The notes under the pieces were generated by a model. It was not told the origin of the DNA. It saw nothing but the letters and a program-made list of their open reading frames with translations, and ran no database searches. 40,214 nucleotides of DNA from Actinomycetota bacterium (GTDB lineage Bacteria; Actinomycetota; Thermoleophilia; RBG-16-64-13), in assembly GCA_012729575.1 (NCBI GenBank), contig JAAYCW010000021.1, positions 1 through 40,214 on the forward strand. The letters run 5' to 3'. A program made the translations under genes and the position numbers. Of the stretch, positions 32,976 to 40,214 are shown piece by piece (within the stretch, counting starts at the first letter, position 1; every line of letters begins with the position of its first letter).

Positions 32976-33926
32976 ATGATCGTCACCACCAAGCAGCTCT
33001 TCGAGGTAGCCTACGGCAAGTTCGCCGTAGGTGCCTACAACATCAACAATATGGAACAGACTCTGGGCCTGTTCCGGGGCAACCTCGACTCACAGGCGCC
33101 CTTCATCATCCAGATCTCCAAAGGCGCGCGTTCTTATGCCGACAAGCGCATGCTTGAGGCTATGATCAAAGCGGCCGACCAGATCTTCCCCGAGGCCATC
33201 TTCGCGGTGCATCTGGATCACGGTGATCTGGATGCTGCGCTCGACTGTGTTGAGAGTGGCTTCTATTCGTCGGTCATGATCGATGCTTCGCATGAGCCGC
33301 TGGAGGAGAACATCCGGATCACCCGGCAGGTGGTGGAGGCTGCGCACGCCAGAGGCATCTCGGTGGAAGCTGAACTGGGCCAGTTGGGCGGGGTGGAGGA
33401 ACATGTCCAGGTGGACGAGAAGAATGCCCACCTCACCGACCCCGCCGAAGCTGAGGTTTTCGTACGGGAGTCGGGGTGCGACAGCCTGGCCGTGGCCATA
33501 GGCACGAGTCATGGGGCCTACAAGTTCAGTGGGCACCAGGGTCTGCATCTTGACGTGGCGGCTGAGATCCAGAAGCGTCTGCCCGGGTTTCCACTCGTGA
33601 TGCATGGGTCTTCGTCGGTGCCGCAGGAGGAGGTCGCCCGCATAAACGCGGCGGGCGGAGGCCTCAAAGGCGCCAAAGGCGTGGACGAGGACGAGTTCGT
33701 CAAGGCCGTCCCGCTGGGCGTCACCAAGGTCAACATCGATACCGACGGTCGCTTGGTGTGGACGCGTGTGCACCGCGAGTTCTTCCGAGACAACCCGGAG
33801 AAGTTCGACCTGCGCGACCCCGGCAAGATATTCATCGCCGAATACGCGAAGTTCATCGCTCACAAGAACGAGAAGCTGCAATCGGCCGGCAGTCTTGAAC
33901 TGGTCCGCAAGGCGGTGGCCGGGTAG
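32976..33926 (+). CDS. fba: Class II fructose-bisphosphate aldolase
   Basis: A 316-residue zinc-dependent aldolase that splits or makes fructose 1,6-bisphosphate in glycolysis or gluconeogenesis. Family blocks are clear: YGKFAVGAYNINNMEQ at the N terminus, FAVHLDHGD with the catalytic aspartate and a zinc histidine, SVEAELGQLGG, IGTSHGAYKF with a second zinc histidine, PLVMHGSSSVP with the third, and GVTKVNIDTDGRL. ATG 32976 follows AGGAG. A 21-base tandem duplication includes its stop codon. The enzyme links to the transketolase/transaldolase pair at 2582-5792 through fructose and glyceraldehyde phosphates. Confidence 0.94.
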   Translation: MIVTTKQLFEVAYGKFAVGAYNINNMEQTLGLFRGNLDSQAPFIIQISKGARSYADKRMLEAMIKAADQIFPEAIFAVHLDHGDLDAALDCVESGFYSSVMIDASHEPLEENIRITRQVVEAAHARGISVEAELGQLGGVEEHVQVDEKNAHLTDPAEAEVFVRESGCDSLAVAIGTSHGAYKFSGHQGLHLDVAAEIQKRLPGFPLVMHGSSSVPQEEVARINAAGGGLKGAKGVDEDEFVKAVPLGVTKVNIDTDGRLVWTRVHREFFRDNPEKFDLRDPGKIFIAEYAKFIAHKNEKLQSAGSLELVRKAVAG

Positions 33927-33964
33927 CCGTTCTGCCGAATATGGTAGCGGTTCTGCCGAGTATG
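33923..33964 (+). repeat. 21-bp tandem duplication across the fba stop codon
   Basis: Two adjacent 21-base units (33923-33943 and 33944-33964) agree at 19 positions. Each reads GTAGC, then GTTCTGCCGA, then TATG, with variable bases between. The fba TAG at 33924-33926 is within the first unit. Confidence 0.8.
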
Positions 33965-34075
33965 CGGGGTGCGAACTCAGCGTGATCTCCAGGGGCGCAG
34001 CCACAGAGAGACCCGGCGGTCCATTCGTGCTATTTTTCCCAGTCGTGATCTTCGGCGGCAAGGGAAGGAGATAGG

Positions 34076-34204
34076 ATGGCGGCCGGTTCTCAGGCAATGA
34101 GGGATGCAGAGTTGCGTTCGCGGACACAGGGCGGGCAAAGATCCTCCGCACACGCCTCCGCCCGCGGTGGCGTGTGCGTACACAGCGCTCAGGCGGGTAG
34201 GTGA
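34076..34204 (+). CDS. 42-codon leader ORF before the aminotransferase
   Basis: ATG 34076 has a strong AAGGAG five bases upstream, better than the ribosome site of the next gene. The frame runs 42 codons and ends in TGA at 34202-34204, directly before the GTG start of the aminotransferase and in the same frame. The peptide is rich in Ser, Ala, Arg and Gly and has no recognisable domain. Because a very strong hairpin lies inside it, it may act as a translated leader: a moving ribosome would open the hairpin and feed the next start. A short real protein, or chance, are alternatives. The 33965-34075 stretch upstream holds nothing else I recognise. Confidence 0.5.
   Translation: MAAGSQAMRDAELRSRTQGGQRSSAHASARGGVCVHSAQAGR
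34147..34178 (+). promoter_or_regulatory. Very stable hairpin inside the leader ORF
   Basis: CGCACACGCC (34147-34156) pairs with GGCGTGTGCG (34169-34178) over 10 bp. Then comes a T-T mismatch, 3 bp CCG/CGG, and a CCCG loop. It ends 27 bases before the aminotransferase start. No T-tract follows, so a translational or processing role is more likely than termination. Confidence 0.65.
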
Positions 34205-35533
34205 GTGGTGAGTACCAGAAGCCCGGTGACCAATCCCTTGGCCGTCGAACTGAACGAGATCATCGCCCGCGAGGCCCCCGCGGTCTCACGGATGTTGTCG
34301 GAGCTGGGCAGACAACTCTACTTCCCGAAAGGCATCTTGACGCAGTCGGCGGAAGCCAAGCAGAAGGCCACTCGTTACAATGCCACCATCGGCGAAGCCC
34401 GCGAGGAGCAACACTCGATGGGTCTGCCCTCCATCACCCGGCAACTTTCCGGTGTGGATGCCGACCAGGTGCTTCCGTATGCTCCGGCGGCCGGCCGGGC
34501 CGATCTGCGGTCGGCTTGGCTGAAGGAGATCAAGGAGAAGAACCCTTCGCTGGAGGGTGTCGCCATGAGCCTGCCCGTGGTAACCAACGGGATCACCCAC
34601 GGCCTGAGCACTGTAGCCGACATGTTCCTGGACGCGGGTGACGTTCTTCTCGTGCCCGACAAAGTCTGGGGTAACTACAAGCTGGTCTGCGGTGTGAGGC
34701 GGGGTGCCCGGCTGGTGGACTACCCGCTCCTTGGCTCTGCCGGCGGGCTCGATCTGGGGGGGCTGCGGAGAGTCATCAAGGAGCATGCAGGTGCCGGGAA
34801 GATCGCGGTGTTGTTCAACTTCCCCAACAACCCGATCGGCTACTCACTCACTTCTGCCGAAGCCGATGGGATAAGGGATATCTTGCTGGAGACCGCAACT
34901 GAAGGGGATTGCGACGTCGTCGCCATCTGCGACGATGCGTATTTTGGGCTCTTCTACGACGATGAGGTGATGAAGGAATCGTTGTTCACCCGTCTGGCCG
35001 GTGCAGATCCTCGTATCCTTGCCGTCAAGCTCGACGGGGCCTCCAAGGAGGATTACGCCTGGGGCCTGCGGGTGGCTTTCGTCACGTACGCGGTGTCCGG
35101 GGGCGCGGGCGCCTATGAGGCTCTCGAGAAGAAGACCGCAGGTTGCATCAGAGGTACCATCAGCAACTCGCCCAACATCTCGCAAGCCCTGGTGTTGCGG
35201 GCCATGAACGACCCGGCGTATCAGGCGGAGAAGGCCGAGAAATACAGCATCCTGGCGAGCAGGGCGGCAAAGACCAGAAAGATTCTGGACCGGCCGAAGT
35301 TCGCGGAGGCCTGGGAGCTCTATCCATTCAACTCCGGCTACTTCCTTTGCGTCCGCCTGAACCGGCTCAATGCTGAAGCGTACAGAGTGCGGCTGCTGGA
35401 GGAGTACGGCGTCGGAGTGATATCCACGAGCGATACCGACATCCGGGTGGCGATCTCGTGCGTGGATGAGGCCGATCTCGAGGACCTGTTCGACGTCATG
35501 CTTGCCTGCGCCCTCGAGATGCACAAGGAGTAG
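34205..35533 (+). CDS. Class I/II PLP aminotransferase
   Basis: A 442-residue fold-type I aminotransferase. FNFPNNPIGYSLT holds the PLP-ring asparagine, ICDDAYFGLFY the aspartate and tyrosine, and K281 in KLDGASKEDYAWGLRVAF is the Schiff-base lysine. RVAISCVDEADLEDL carries the substrate-carboxylate arginine near the C terminus. The substrate is not evident; the sequence belongs to a broad group near aspartate/aromatic aminotransferases. The start is GTG 34205 or GTG 34208. The ribosome site is weak and the gene abuts an in-frame leader ORF, so coupled translation is likely. The Mut7-C gene begins at the very next base after its TAG. Confidence 0.86.
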   Translation: MVSTRSPVTNPLAVELNEIIAREAPAVSRMLSELGRQLYFPKGILTQSAEAKQKATRYNATIGEAREEQHSMGLPSITRQLSGVDADQVLPYAPAAGRADLRSAWLKEIKEKNPSLEGVAMSLPVVTNGITHGLSTVADMFLDAGDVLLVPDKVWGNYKLVCGVRRGARLVDYPLLGSAGGLDLGGLRRVIKEHAGAGKIAVLFNFPNNPIGYSLTSAEADGIRDILLETATEGDCDVVAICDDAYFGLFYDDEVMKESLFTRLAGADPRILAVKLDGASKEDYAWGLRVAFVTYAVSGGAGAYEALEKKTAGCIRGTISNSPNISQALVLRAMNDPAYQAEKAEKYSILASRAAKTRKILDRPKFAEAWELYPFNSGYFLCVRLNRLNAEAYRVRLLEEYGVGVISTSDTDIRVAISCVDEADLEDLFDVMLACALEMHKE

Positions 35534-36376
35534 ATGGGTAGCATCAGCATCCGGTTCTACGCCGAACTGGGCGATTTCCTCCCCGTCGAGCGACGGGGTA
35601 GGGAGTTTGAGCATGTGTGTCCCGGCAGGGATTCCGTCAAGGATGTGATCGAGGGCCTCGGTGTTCCGCACACGGAGGTCGATCTCGTACTGGTCAACGG
35701 TGAACCGGTCGGCTTCGATCACCATCTCTCTGAGGGCGACAGGGTGAGCGTGTATCCGGTGTTCGAGGCTCTTGATATCTCTGCCGTGAAGTCGGTGCGC
35801 TCCCAACCCCTGCGGGTGGTCCGTTTCGCCGCCGACGTGCATCTGGGCCGACTGGCCAGGTACCTGAGGCTGGCCGGCTTCGACACGCTCTACCGCAACG
35901 ACTGGGATGATAGGGAGCTGGCCGAGACGGCCGTCCGTGAACACAGGATCATCCTCACCCGCGACCGGGGTCTACTGATGCGCAGTATCGTCACACATGG
36001 GTACGTGGTCCGTGAGACCCTGCCTCGCGCTCAGCTCGTTGAGGTGCTCGGGCGCTTCGATCTGTGGGGCTTGCTAAGACCCTTCACCCGCTGCTCGGTG
36101 TGCAACGACTGCGTCGAACCGGTGACTAAGGCCGAGATCGTATCGGAACTGCCTGCGCGGACGGCCAGGTACTACCAAGAGTTCTGGCGCTGCACGGGTT
36201 GTGGCCGGCTCTATTGGCGCGGACCTCATTACCGGTCTTTGATGAAGCTGTTCTCTCCGGATGCCGGCCCTTCAGACTTCCGCCGCCTCAGTGATCCCCG
36301 TCTTACCGAACTGCCACCGGGAGAACAGCGGCACTCCGACGAGTGCGAGTACTCCCATGGCGACGATACCCCATGA
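35534..36376 (+). CDS. Ubiquitin-like (ThiS/MoaD-type) plus Mut7-C RNase fusion protein
   Basis: A 280-residue two-domain protein. Residues 1-80 form a beta-grasp domain (ISIRFYAELGDFL, then LVLVNGEPVGFDHHLSEGDRVSVYPVFE) like Mut7-C-associated ubiquitin domains. Residues 95-240 are the Mut7-C PIN-like RNase: RFAADVHLGRLARYLRLAGFDTLY, ILTRDRGLLMR, and a zinc ribbon with C187/C190 and C220/C223 (CSVC and CTGCGRLYWRGPHY). ATG 35534 touches the previous stop and uses AAGGAG at the aminotransferase end. Family members are predicted RNA-cleaving enzymes. The last about 34 residues, beyond the usual end, lie in DNA that also encodes the MFS gene's C terminus on the other strand. Confidence 0.88.
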   Translation: MGSISIRFYAELGDFLPVERRGREFEHVCPGRDSVKDVIEGLGVPHTEVDLVLVNGEPVGFDHHLSEGDRVSVYPVFEALDISAVKSVRSQPLRVVRFAADVHLGRLARYLRLAGFDTLYRNDWDDRELAETAVREHRIILTRDRGLLMRSIVTHGYVVRETLPRAQLVEVLGRFDLWGLLRPFTRCSVCNDCVEPVTKAEIVSELPARTARYYQEFWRCTGCGRLYWRGPHYRSLMKLFSPDAGPSDFRRLSDPRLTELPPGEQRHSDECEYSHGDDTP

Positions 36377-37555
36377 AGCCGCGTCGCTCGCGGCTGCAGC
36401 ACCGGCTATCGGCCAGAGAGCCGCTCCCAGCCCTTGCGACACGCGCTGCACGGCACCGAAGAGCCCAAAAGCCAGTGCCTGGTAGTCGGATCGGAAGGTC
36501 TGGGCGAAAGCCCCGCGCACGGTGGGCGTGAGAGCGCCCGAGAAAAGGCCGTGCAGGGTCGCGCACACGATCACCAGAGGCAAAGAGGACACCACGCTGA
36601 ACACGAAGGCGTTGAGCCCGAGGAGGGTCAGGCCTATCATGATGATCCGCCGCACCATGGTCTCATCGGGATGCAGACGGGAGACGATGCCGGCGCCGAC
36701 CCCCGAGAAGAGCACGACGATCCCGAAGGCCAGAAGTAGACTCACTCCTCCCAGGCCCGTGACCGTCTCTACATGAAGGGGCAGGTATAGGGTGAGGCCC
36801 TGGATGGCCGAGTTCAGTGCGAAGTAGCCGGCGAGGAACCAACCTGCGCGGTACTGACGCGAAGATTCGTTCCAGAGTATCCTCATGCGCTGGTGAAGGC
36901 TTCCCTCGGGCATATGGACCGCGTCCGACTTCTTCTGCCAGAGTCTGTCCGTGTAGATGCCGGGGAGCGCGCATACGATGAAGAACAGCGCGGCCGGCAC
37001 CAGGGCGAAGCCGCGTCCGCTAACTCCCGGGATAAGTCTCCCGGATATCACCAGTTCGATTATGGCCACTCCGACGGCTCCGCCCAAGAAACTCCAGGCA
37101 AGCCCGGTCGACGAGATGCTCACAACGTTCTGTCCGGCAGAGGCGGTCAGCATGGAGGCGTTATAGATGAGGCTGGAAAGCTGGAAGAAGTAGTTCGCGG
37201 CCATGGCCGTCACGACGATCACCGCCAGGGCGGCGGTCCCGGAACGGGGAAGGAATCCCAAACAGAGTAGCAGAACAGCCGCGATGCCCACCGAGGCCGA
37301 GAACCAGTTCCGGCGCGTGCGGCGCTCGTCGGCACGCACGCCAAGGTAGGGCCCGCTCAGGCCGATGGCCCAGGAGGAGACGGCCGTAGCGATGCCGAAC
37401 ACCCAGGCGGCCACTCCCAGGTCGCTGACTATCCAGGTGGTCAGGTAGAGGGGGATGGCAAACTCGACCGCAGTGTTACCCAGGTCGTAGGAGTACCAAG
37501 CCAGGCGGGTTCGTCTGCCCGCGGACTGGGGGTCTGTCGCGGGGTCGGTATACAT
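36272..37555 (-). CDS. Major facilitator (UMF1/Atg22-like) transporter
   Basis: A 427-residue permease with about 12 hydrophobic helices. The start WYSYDLGNTAVEFAIPLYLTTW matches the UMF1/Atg22-like group of the major facilitator superfamily. The loop between helices 2 and 3 reads GPYLGVRADERRTRRNW, a variant of the MFS motif A. A central charged loop follows helix 6 (IYTDRLWQKKSDAVHMPEGSLHQRMR). The substrate is unknown; relatives include amino-acid effluxers. ATG 37555 has no ribosome site and is divergent from the next gene by only 16 bases. Its 3' end overlaps the Mut7-C gene by 105 bases. Confidence 0.82.
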   Translation of the reverse strand: MYTDPATDPQSAGRRTRLAWYSYDLGNTAVEFAIPLYLTTWIVSDLGVAAWVFGIATAVSSWAIGLSGPYLGVRADERRTRRNWFSASVGIAAVLLLCLGFLPRSGTAALAVIVVTAMAANYFFQLSSLIYNASMLTASAGQNVVSISSTGLAWSFLGGAVGVAIIELVISGRLIPGVSGRGFALVPAALFFIVCALPGIYTDRLWQKKSDAVHMPEGSLHQRMRILWNESSRQYRAGWFLAGYFALNSAIQGLTLYLPLHVETVTGLGGVSLLLAFGIVVLFSGVGAGIVSRLHPDETMVRRIIMIGLTLLGLNAFVFSVVSSLPLVIVCATLHGLFSGALTPTVRGAFAQTFRSDYQALAFGLFGAVQRVSQGLGAALWPIAGAAAASDAASWGIVAMGVLALVGVPLFSRWQFGKTGITEAAEV

Positions 37556-37571
37556 CGATCGTTAGTGTACT

Positions 37572-38195
37572 ATGACAGCTTCCGGCACGAAGAGCCTTGG
37601 GGGCGCAATGATCGGCGGCGCAAGCACGAAGGCGGGCAGGAGCGGCGCTGGGGGAGGCGTCGGCGGTGGTCTCGACACGAAAGGCATCCACGGCCTGACC
37701 AGTCCCCCTCTCTTCCGTGAATCTCAGCGGTTCAAGCAGTGGTTCTTCTACGTTCCCGTGATCATCGTCACGGTGATCGTGTGGTGGCAGTTCATCCAAC
37801 AGATCGCCCTGGACCGTCCCGTCGGGGAGGAGCCGCTGCCGGATTGGCTGGCCTGGGTCCTGACCATCGTCTTCGGCTTGGGCTTCCCGGCGTTCACCGC
37901 GCTGGTCCGCATGATCACGGAGGTCAGGCCCGGAGAGCTGTCGGTACGCCTATATCCCTTCCGACCGGTGAGGATAGGAGTGGCCGAGATCGAGAGCGCG
38001 GAAACCAGGCAGTATTCGGCGATGAGAGAGTACGGCGGTTGGGGGGTCCGCCTGAGCCGGAGTTCCGGCCGAGCTTACAACGCCTCCGGCGACCAGGGGG
38101 TGCAACTGGTCATGACCGACGGCCGACGCATACTCATCGGCACTCAGCAGCCGGAGCAGTTGTTAGGTGCGCTTCGAGCGGCCGGTGTGGAGTGA
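37572..38195 (+). CDS. DUF6141-like two-helix membrane protein
   Basis: A 207-residue protein. The N-terminal about 40 residues are a Gly/Ser-rich tail. Then [19 protein letters not shown] leads into a membrane helix ([12 protein letters not shown]), a second helix ([21 protein letters not shown]) and a cytoplasmic beta-rich domain ([65 protein letters not shown]). This fits DUF6141-like proteins; the ending resembles bacterial PH-like domains. ATG 37572 lies 16 bases from the divergent MFS gene and has no ribosome site; ATG 37608 is a possible true start. It ends 26 bases before carbamate kinase. Confidence 0.7.
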   Translation: MTASGTKSLGGAMIGGASTKAGRSGAGGGVGGGLDTKGIHGLTSPPLFRESQRFKQWFFYVPVIIVTVIVWWQFIQQIALDRPVGEEPLPDWLAWVLTIVFGLGFPAFTALVRMITEVRPGELSVRLYPFRPVRIGVAEIESAETRQYSAMREYGGWGVRLSRSSGRAYNASGDQGVQLVMTDGRRILIGTQQPEQLLGALRAAGVE

Positions 38196-38221
38196 GAAGT
38201 GGTGGCGTAGGGGGGTCTGCA

Positions 38222-39169
38222 GTGCGCATCGTGGTGGCTCTGGGCGGTAATGCCCTCTTGAAGCGAGGCGAGCCGCTCACCGCGCGCAACCAGCGGGAGA
38301 ACGTCAAGATAGCGGCCCGGGCGTTGGCGCCGTTGGCTCGGGACAACAGACTCATCATCACACACGGGAACGGTCCCCAGGTGGGATTGCTGGCTCTTGA
38401 GGCAGCGGCCTACTCTGGAGTGGAGCCTTTCACCCTGGATATCCTGAACGCTGAATCCGAGGGCATGATCGGGTACATGATCGAGCAGGAGCTGGGCAAT
38501 GTCCTGCCTGAAGACATCCCCTTCGCCACCATCCTCACCCAGGTGGAGGTCGATCCGGCTGATCCGGCCTTCCGGCATCCCACCAAGCCCATAGGTCCTC
38601 AGTATTCGCTCGAGGAGGCGGAGCAACTGGCTGCGGAGCATGGGTGGACTGTGGGGCTCGACCACGACATGTACCGCAGGCTGGTGTCTTCACCCCGGCC
38701 CAAGCGGATCTTCGAGATCAGGGTGGTGGAGTGGTTGGTGGAGCGAGGGGTGATAGTGATCTGCACCGGCGGCGGCGGGATCCCCACCATCCTGACCCCT
38801 GATGGGGTGTTGAGGGGCGTGGAGGCGGTGATCGACAAGGACCATGCGGGAGCCCTCCTGGCCAAGTCTTTGAAGGCGGATATGCTCCTCTTGCTGACCG
38901 ATGCGGAAGCGGTCTGGAAGGGCTGGCGAACGGCGGAAGCCCGGGCGATCAGCCGGGCTGCACCCGAGGCTCTGAAGAAGCTGGAGTTCGCCGAGGGTAC
39001 CATGCGGCCCAAGGTGGAGGCGGCATGCGATTTCGTCCAAGCCACCGGCGGACGAGCGGGGATCGGCGCGCTCGTGGACGCGGTGGCGATAATGGAGGGG
39101 CGGGCCGGTACCGTGGTCTCTACTGAATATGAAGGACTGGATTACTGGCCCACGCTGCTCGACCCTTAG
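38222..39169 (+). CDS. arcC: Carbamate kinase
   Basis: A 315-residue amino-acid-kinase-fold enzyme that makes ATP from carbamoyl phosphate and ADP, often at the end of arginine, agmatine or purine fermentation. The blocks are complete: VALGGNALL at the N terminus, [28 protein letters not shown], and [41 protein letters not shown] is at the C terminus. The start is GTG 38222 after a GGGGGG stretch; a longer in-frame opening upstream overlaps the previous gene and is not conserved. No arcA or arcB is in the window. With carA elsewhere in the window, carbamoyl phosphate is a shared metabolite. Confidence 0.94.
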   Translation: MRIVVALGGNALLKRGEPLTARNQRENVKIAARALAPLARDNRLIITHGNGPQVGLLALEAAAYSGVEPFTLDILNAESEGMIGYMIEQELGNVLPEDIPFATILTQVEVDPADPAFRHPTKPIGPQYSLEEAEQLAAEHGWTVGLDHDMYRRLVSSPRPKRIFEIRVVEWLVERGVIVICTGGGGIPTILTPDGVLRGVEAVIDKDHAGALLAKSLKADMLLLLTDAEAVWKGWRTAEARAISRAAPEALKKLEFAEGTMRPKVEAACDFVQATGGRAGIGALVDAVAIMEGRAGTVVSTEYEGLDYWPTLLDP

Positions 39170-39301
39170 CGTGTTTCTCCCGGCCGTGCGGCCCGCGTGA
39201 CCGGTAGCCGCGTGGAATGACCTCTCCGCCATCGGTCAATGCCGGGTTAGAATCTGCACGTACACATCGATCGGCGACCGTCCTGGGAGCGCAGGCGAGG
39301 A

Positions 39302-39317
39302 GGTCGGTCTCCCGACC
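39302..39317 (+). other. Hairpin before the formyltransferase gene
   Basis: GGTCGG (39302-39307) pairs with CCGACC (39312-39317) around TCTC, just upstream of the AGGAG ribosome site. A second small stem, CCTG/CAGG, lies some 20 bases earlier. TTAGAAT near 39250 could contain a -10 box, without a good -35. I recognise no known riboswitch. Confidence 0.35.
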
Positions 39318-39333
39318 AAGACAGGAGCAGAAG

Positions 39334-40214
39334 ATGAAAATCGCACTTATAGGCCAAGCGGCCTTTGGGGAGAAAGTTCTTGCCGCTCTACTCGAAGCCG
39401 GGGAAGAAGTGGCCGCGGTCTATATGCCGCCGGACGCCGCTTCCGGCAAGGCCAACACCTTCAGAGAGTTGGCCGAATCCAAAGGCGTTCCGGTGCGTCA
39501 GCCAAGCCGGATGCGTGACCCAGAAGTCTACGAGGACTACAAGACCTTGGGAGCGGATCTCAATGTCATGGCTTTCGTCACCGACATCGTGCCACTCACC
39601 ATACTTAACCATCCCCGGCTGGGGACGATCCAGTATCACCCGTCGCTCCTACCGCGCCACCGGGGTGCGAGCGCCATGAATTGGGCCATCATCAACGGCG
39701 AGAGCAAGACCGGGCTCTCCATATTCTGGCCGGATGAAGGCCTGGACACGGGCCCCATCCTTCTGCAGAAGGAGGTCGTCATCGAGCCGGACGATACTCT
39801 GGGCACTCTGTATTTCGGCAAGCTGTTCAACCTGGGCGTCGAGGCCCTGGTGGAATCGGTACGGTTGGTCAGGGAGGATAGAGCGTCCAAGATTCCGCAA
39901 GACCTCAACCAGGGGGAGTATGAGCCCATCTGCAAGAGCATGAAGATCGAATGGGCGTACCCGGTGGGAGTGGTCTACAACATCATCCGGGGCTGTAACC
40001 CATCACCCGGAGCGGTGACGGTGTGTGGAAACCAACATCTCAAGATCTTCGACTGCGAGAAGCGGGCCGTGAGCGGGCCGGAAGCTCCGGGGACGATCAG
40101 AGAAGTGACAGAAGACGGCTTCCTGGTGGCGGCCAGCGGCGGGAGTATCTTTGTGAAGCGGGTCCAACCGGCGGGGGGAGCCAAGTCGAGTGCCGCCGAA
40201 TTCGCCGCCTCGGC
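39334..40214 (+). CDS. 10-formyltetrahydrofolate hydrolase/formyltransferase-family protein (3' end outside window)
   Basis: At least 293 residues, still open at the right edge. The sequence follows the N-terminal hydrolase domain of 10-formyl-THF dehydrogenase (FDH, ALDH1L1) closely: MKIALIGQAAFGEKVL, YHPSLLPRHRGASAMNW with H102, and IFWPDEGLDTGPILLQKE with D138. These two match the catalytic H106 and D142 of the animal enzyme. The domain removes formyl from 10-formyl-THF or transfers it. The following Fmt-C-like part (GCNPSPGAVTVCGNQHLKIF) is present. Whether an ALDH domain follows cannot be seen, so a single-domain formyltransferase or hydrolase is equally possible. ATG 39334 has AGGAGCAG upstream. 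Confidence 0.85.
   Translation, partial: MKIALIGQAAFGEKVLAALLEAGEEVAAVYMPPDAASGKANTFRELAESKGVPVRQPSRMRDPEVYEDYKTLGADLNVMAFVTDIVPLTILNHPRLGTIQYHPSLLPRHRGASAMNWAIINGESKTGLSIFWPDEGLDTGPILLQKEVVIEPDDTLGTLYFGKLFNLGVEALVESVRLVREDRASKIPQDLNQGEYEPICKSMKIEWAYPVGVVYNIIRGCNPSPGAVTVCGNQHLKIFDCEKRAVSGPEAPGTIREVTEDGFLVAASGGSIFVKRVQPAGGAKSSAAEFAAS

Noticed and set aside
34202-34204. A second possible selenocysteine TGA, joining the leader ORF in frame to the aminotransferase
   Set aside because: The residues before it do not resemble an aminotransferase N terminus, no redox motif is present, and the only nearby small stem (CCAA/TTGG, loop TCCC) lacks the loop G of a SECIS.
37739-38221. N-terminal extension of carbamate kinase in its frame
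   Set aside because: It overlaps the DUF6141-like gene out of frame and looks like the Arg/Gly-rich shadow of that gene. GTG 38222 gives the usual family start.
39170-39333. A glycine or tetrahydrofolate riboswitch before the formyltransferase gene
   Set aside because: Only two small hairpins are visible. The conserved cores of these riboswitch classes are not present.
1-40214. CRISPR arrays, IS elements, prophage genes, toxin-antitoxin or defence modules
   Set aside because: I looked for regularly spaced repeats, terminal inverted repeats, transposase or integrase motifs and typical small toxin pairs and found none.

Overview
The window is about 40 kb of gene-dense, GC-rich bacterial chromosome. 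It has many GTG/TTG starts, 1-4 base stop/start overlaps and few gaps. Three things point to an anaerobic, deep-branching lineage of the Actinomycetota type (inference; a related high-GC phylum is possible): the gene order dksA-lspA-rluD, a long transaldolase of the actinobacterial type, and a single-chain pyruvate:ferredoxin oxidoreductase together with a selenocysteine codon. I see no rRNA, tRNA, CRISPR array, prophage or insertion sequence.

Layout. 1-2548: end of a DksA/TraR zinc-finger gene, lspA, an RluD-type pseudouridine synthase, a HAD phosphatase. 2582-5792: transketolase and transaldolase. 5823-15515: a split pyrimidine regulon. pyrR and pyrB are separated from pyrC-carA by pyruvate:ferredoxin oxidoreductase, an OsmC-type peroxidase and a YgjP-like metallopeptidase. 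Two nearly identical 30-nt PyrR-binding RNA elements sit at the ribosome binding sites of pyrB and pyrC, each behind a recognisable promoter. 15518-18056: tightly joined to carA come a DUF3467 protein, a peroxiredoxin whose catalytic residue is encoded by an in-frame TGA (selenocysteine, with a bacterial SECIS-like hairpin directly after it) and a membrane-anchored FAD-oxidoreductase-like protein. 18159-19474 (minus): a membrane-anchored beta-propeller gene broken by an apparent one-base frameshift.

19816-25191: a polyamine/amino-acid permease, a saccharopine/carboxynorspermidine dehydrogenase-family enzyme, a small unknown protein, a GAF-like sensor domain (minus) and a class III aminotransferase. 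These may form an amine or amino-acid catabolic set. 25188-27825: an Rnk-like RNA polymerase-binding factor, a macrodomain protein, a flavin-reductase-like protein and a BsuPI-domain lipoprotein. 27992-32490 (minus): a two-RCK potassium channel overlapping a Ca2+-type P-ATPase. 32652-33926: a DUF5661 protein and class II fructose-bisphosphate aldolase. 34076-36376: a 42-codon leader ORF containing a very strong hairpin, a class I/II aminotransferase, and a ubiquitin-like/Mut7-C RNase fusion. 36272-37555 (minus): an MFS transporter. 37572-40214: a DUF6141-like membrane protein, carbamate kinase, and a 10-formyl-THF hydrolase/formyltransferase that runs off the end.

Taken together this is core anaerobic metabolism: pentose phosphate enzymes and aldolase, pyruvate oxidation to acetyl-CoA and reduced ferredoxin, pyrimidine synthesis, carbamoyl-phosphate and one-carbon metabolism, with peroxide defence. 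The most notable item is the selenocysteine peroxiredoxin. It would be missed or split by standard gene calling, and it appears to lie in a transcription unit that begins at a PyrR-controlled promoter.
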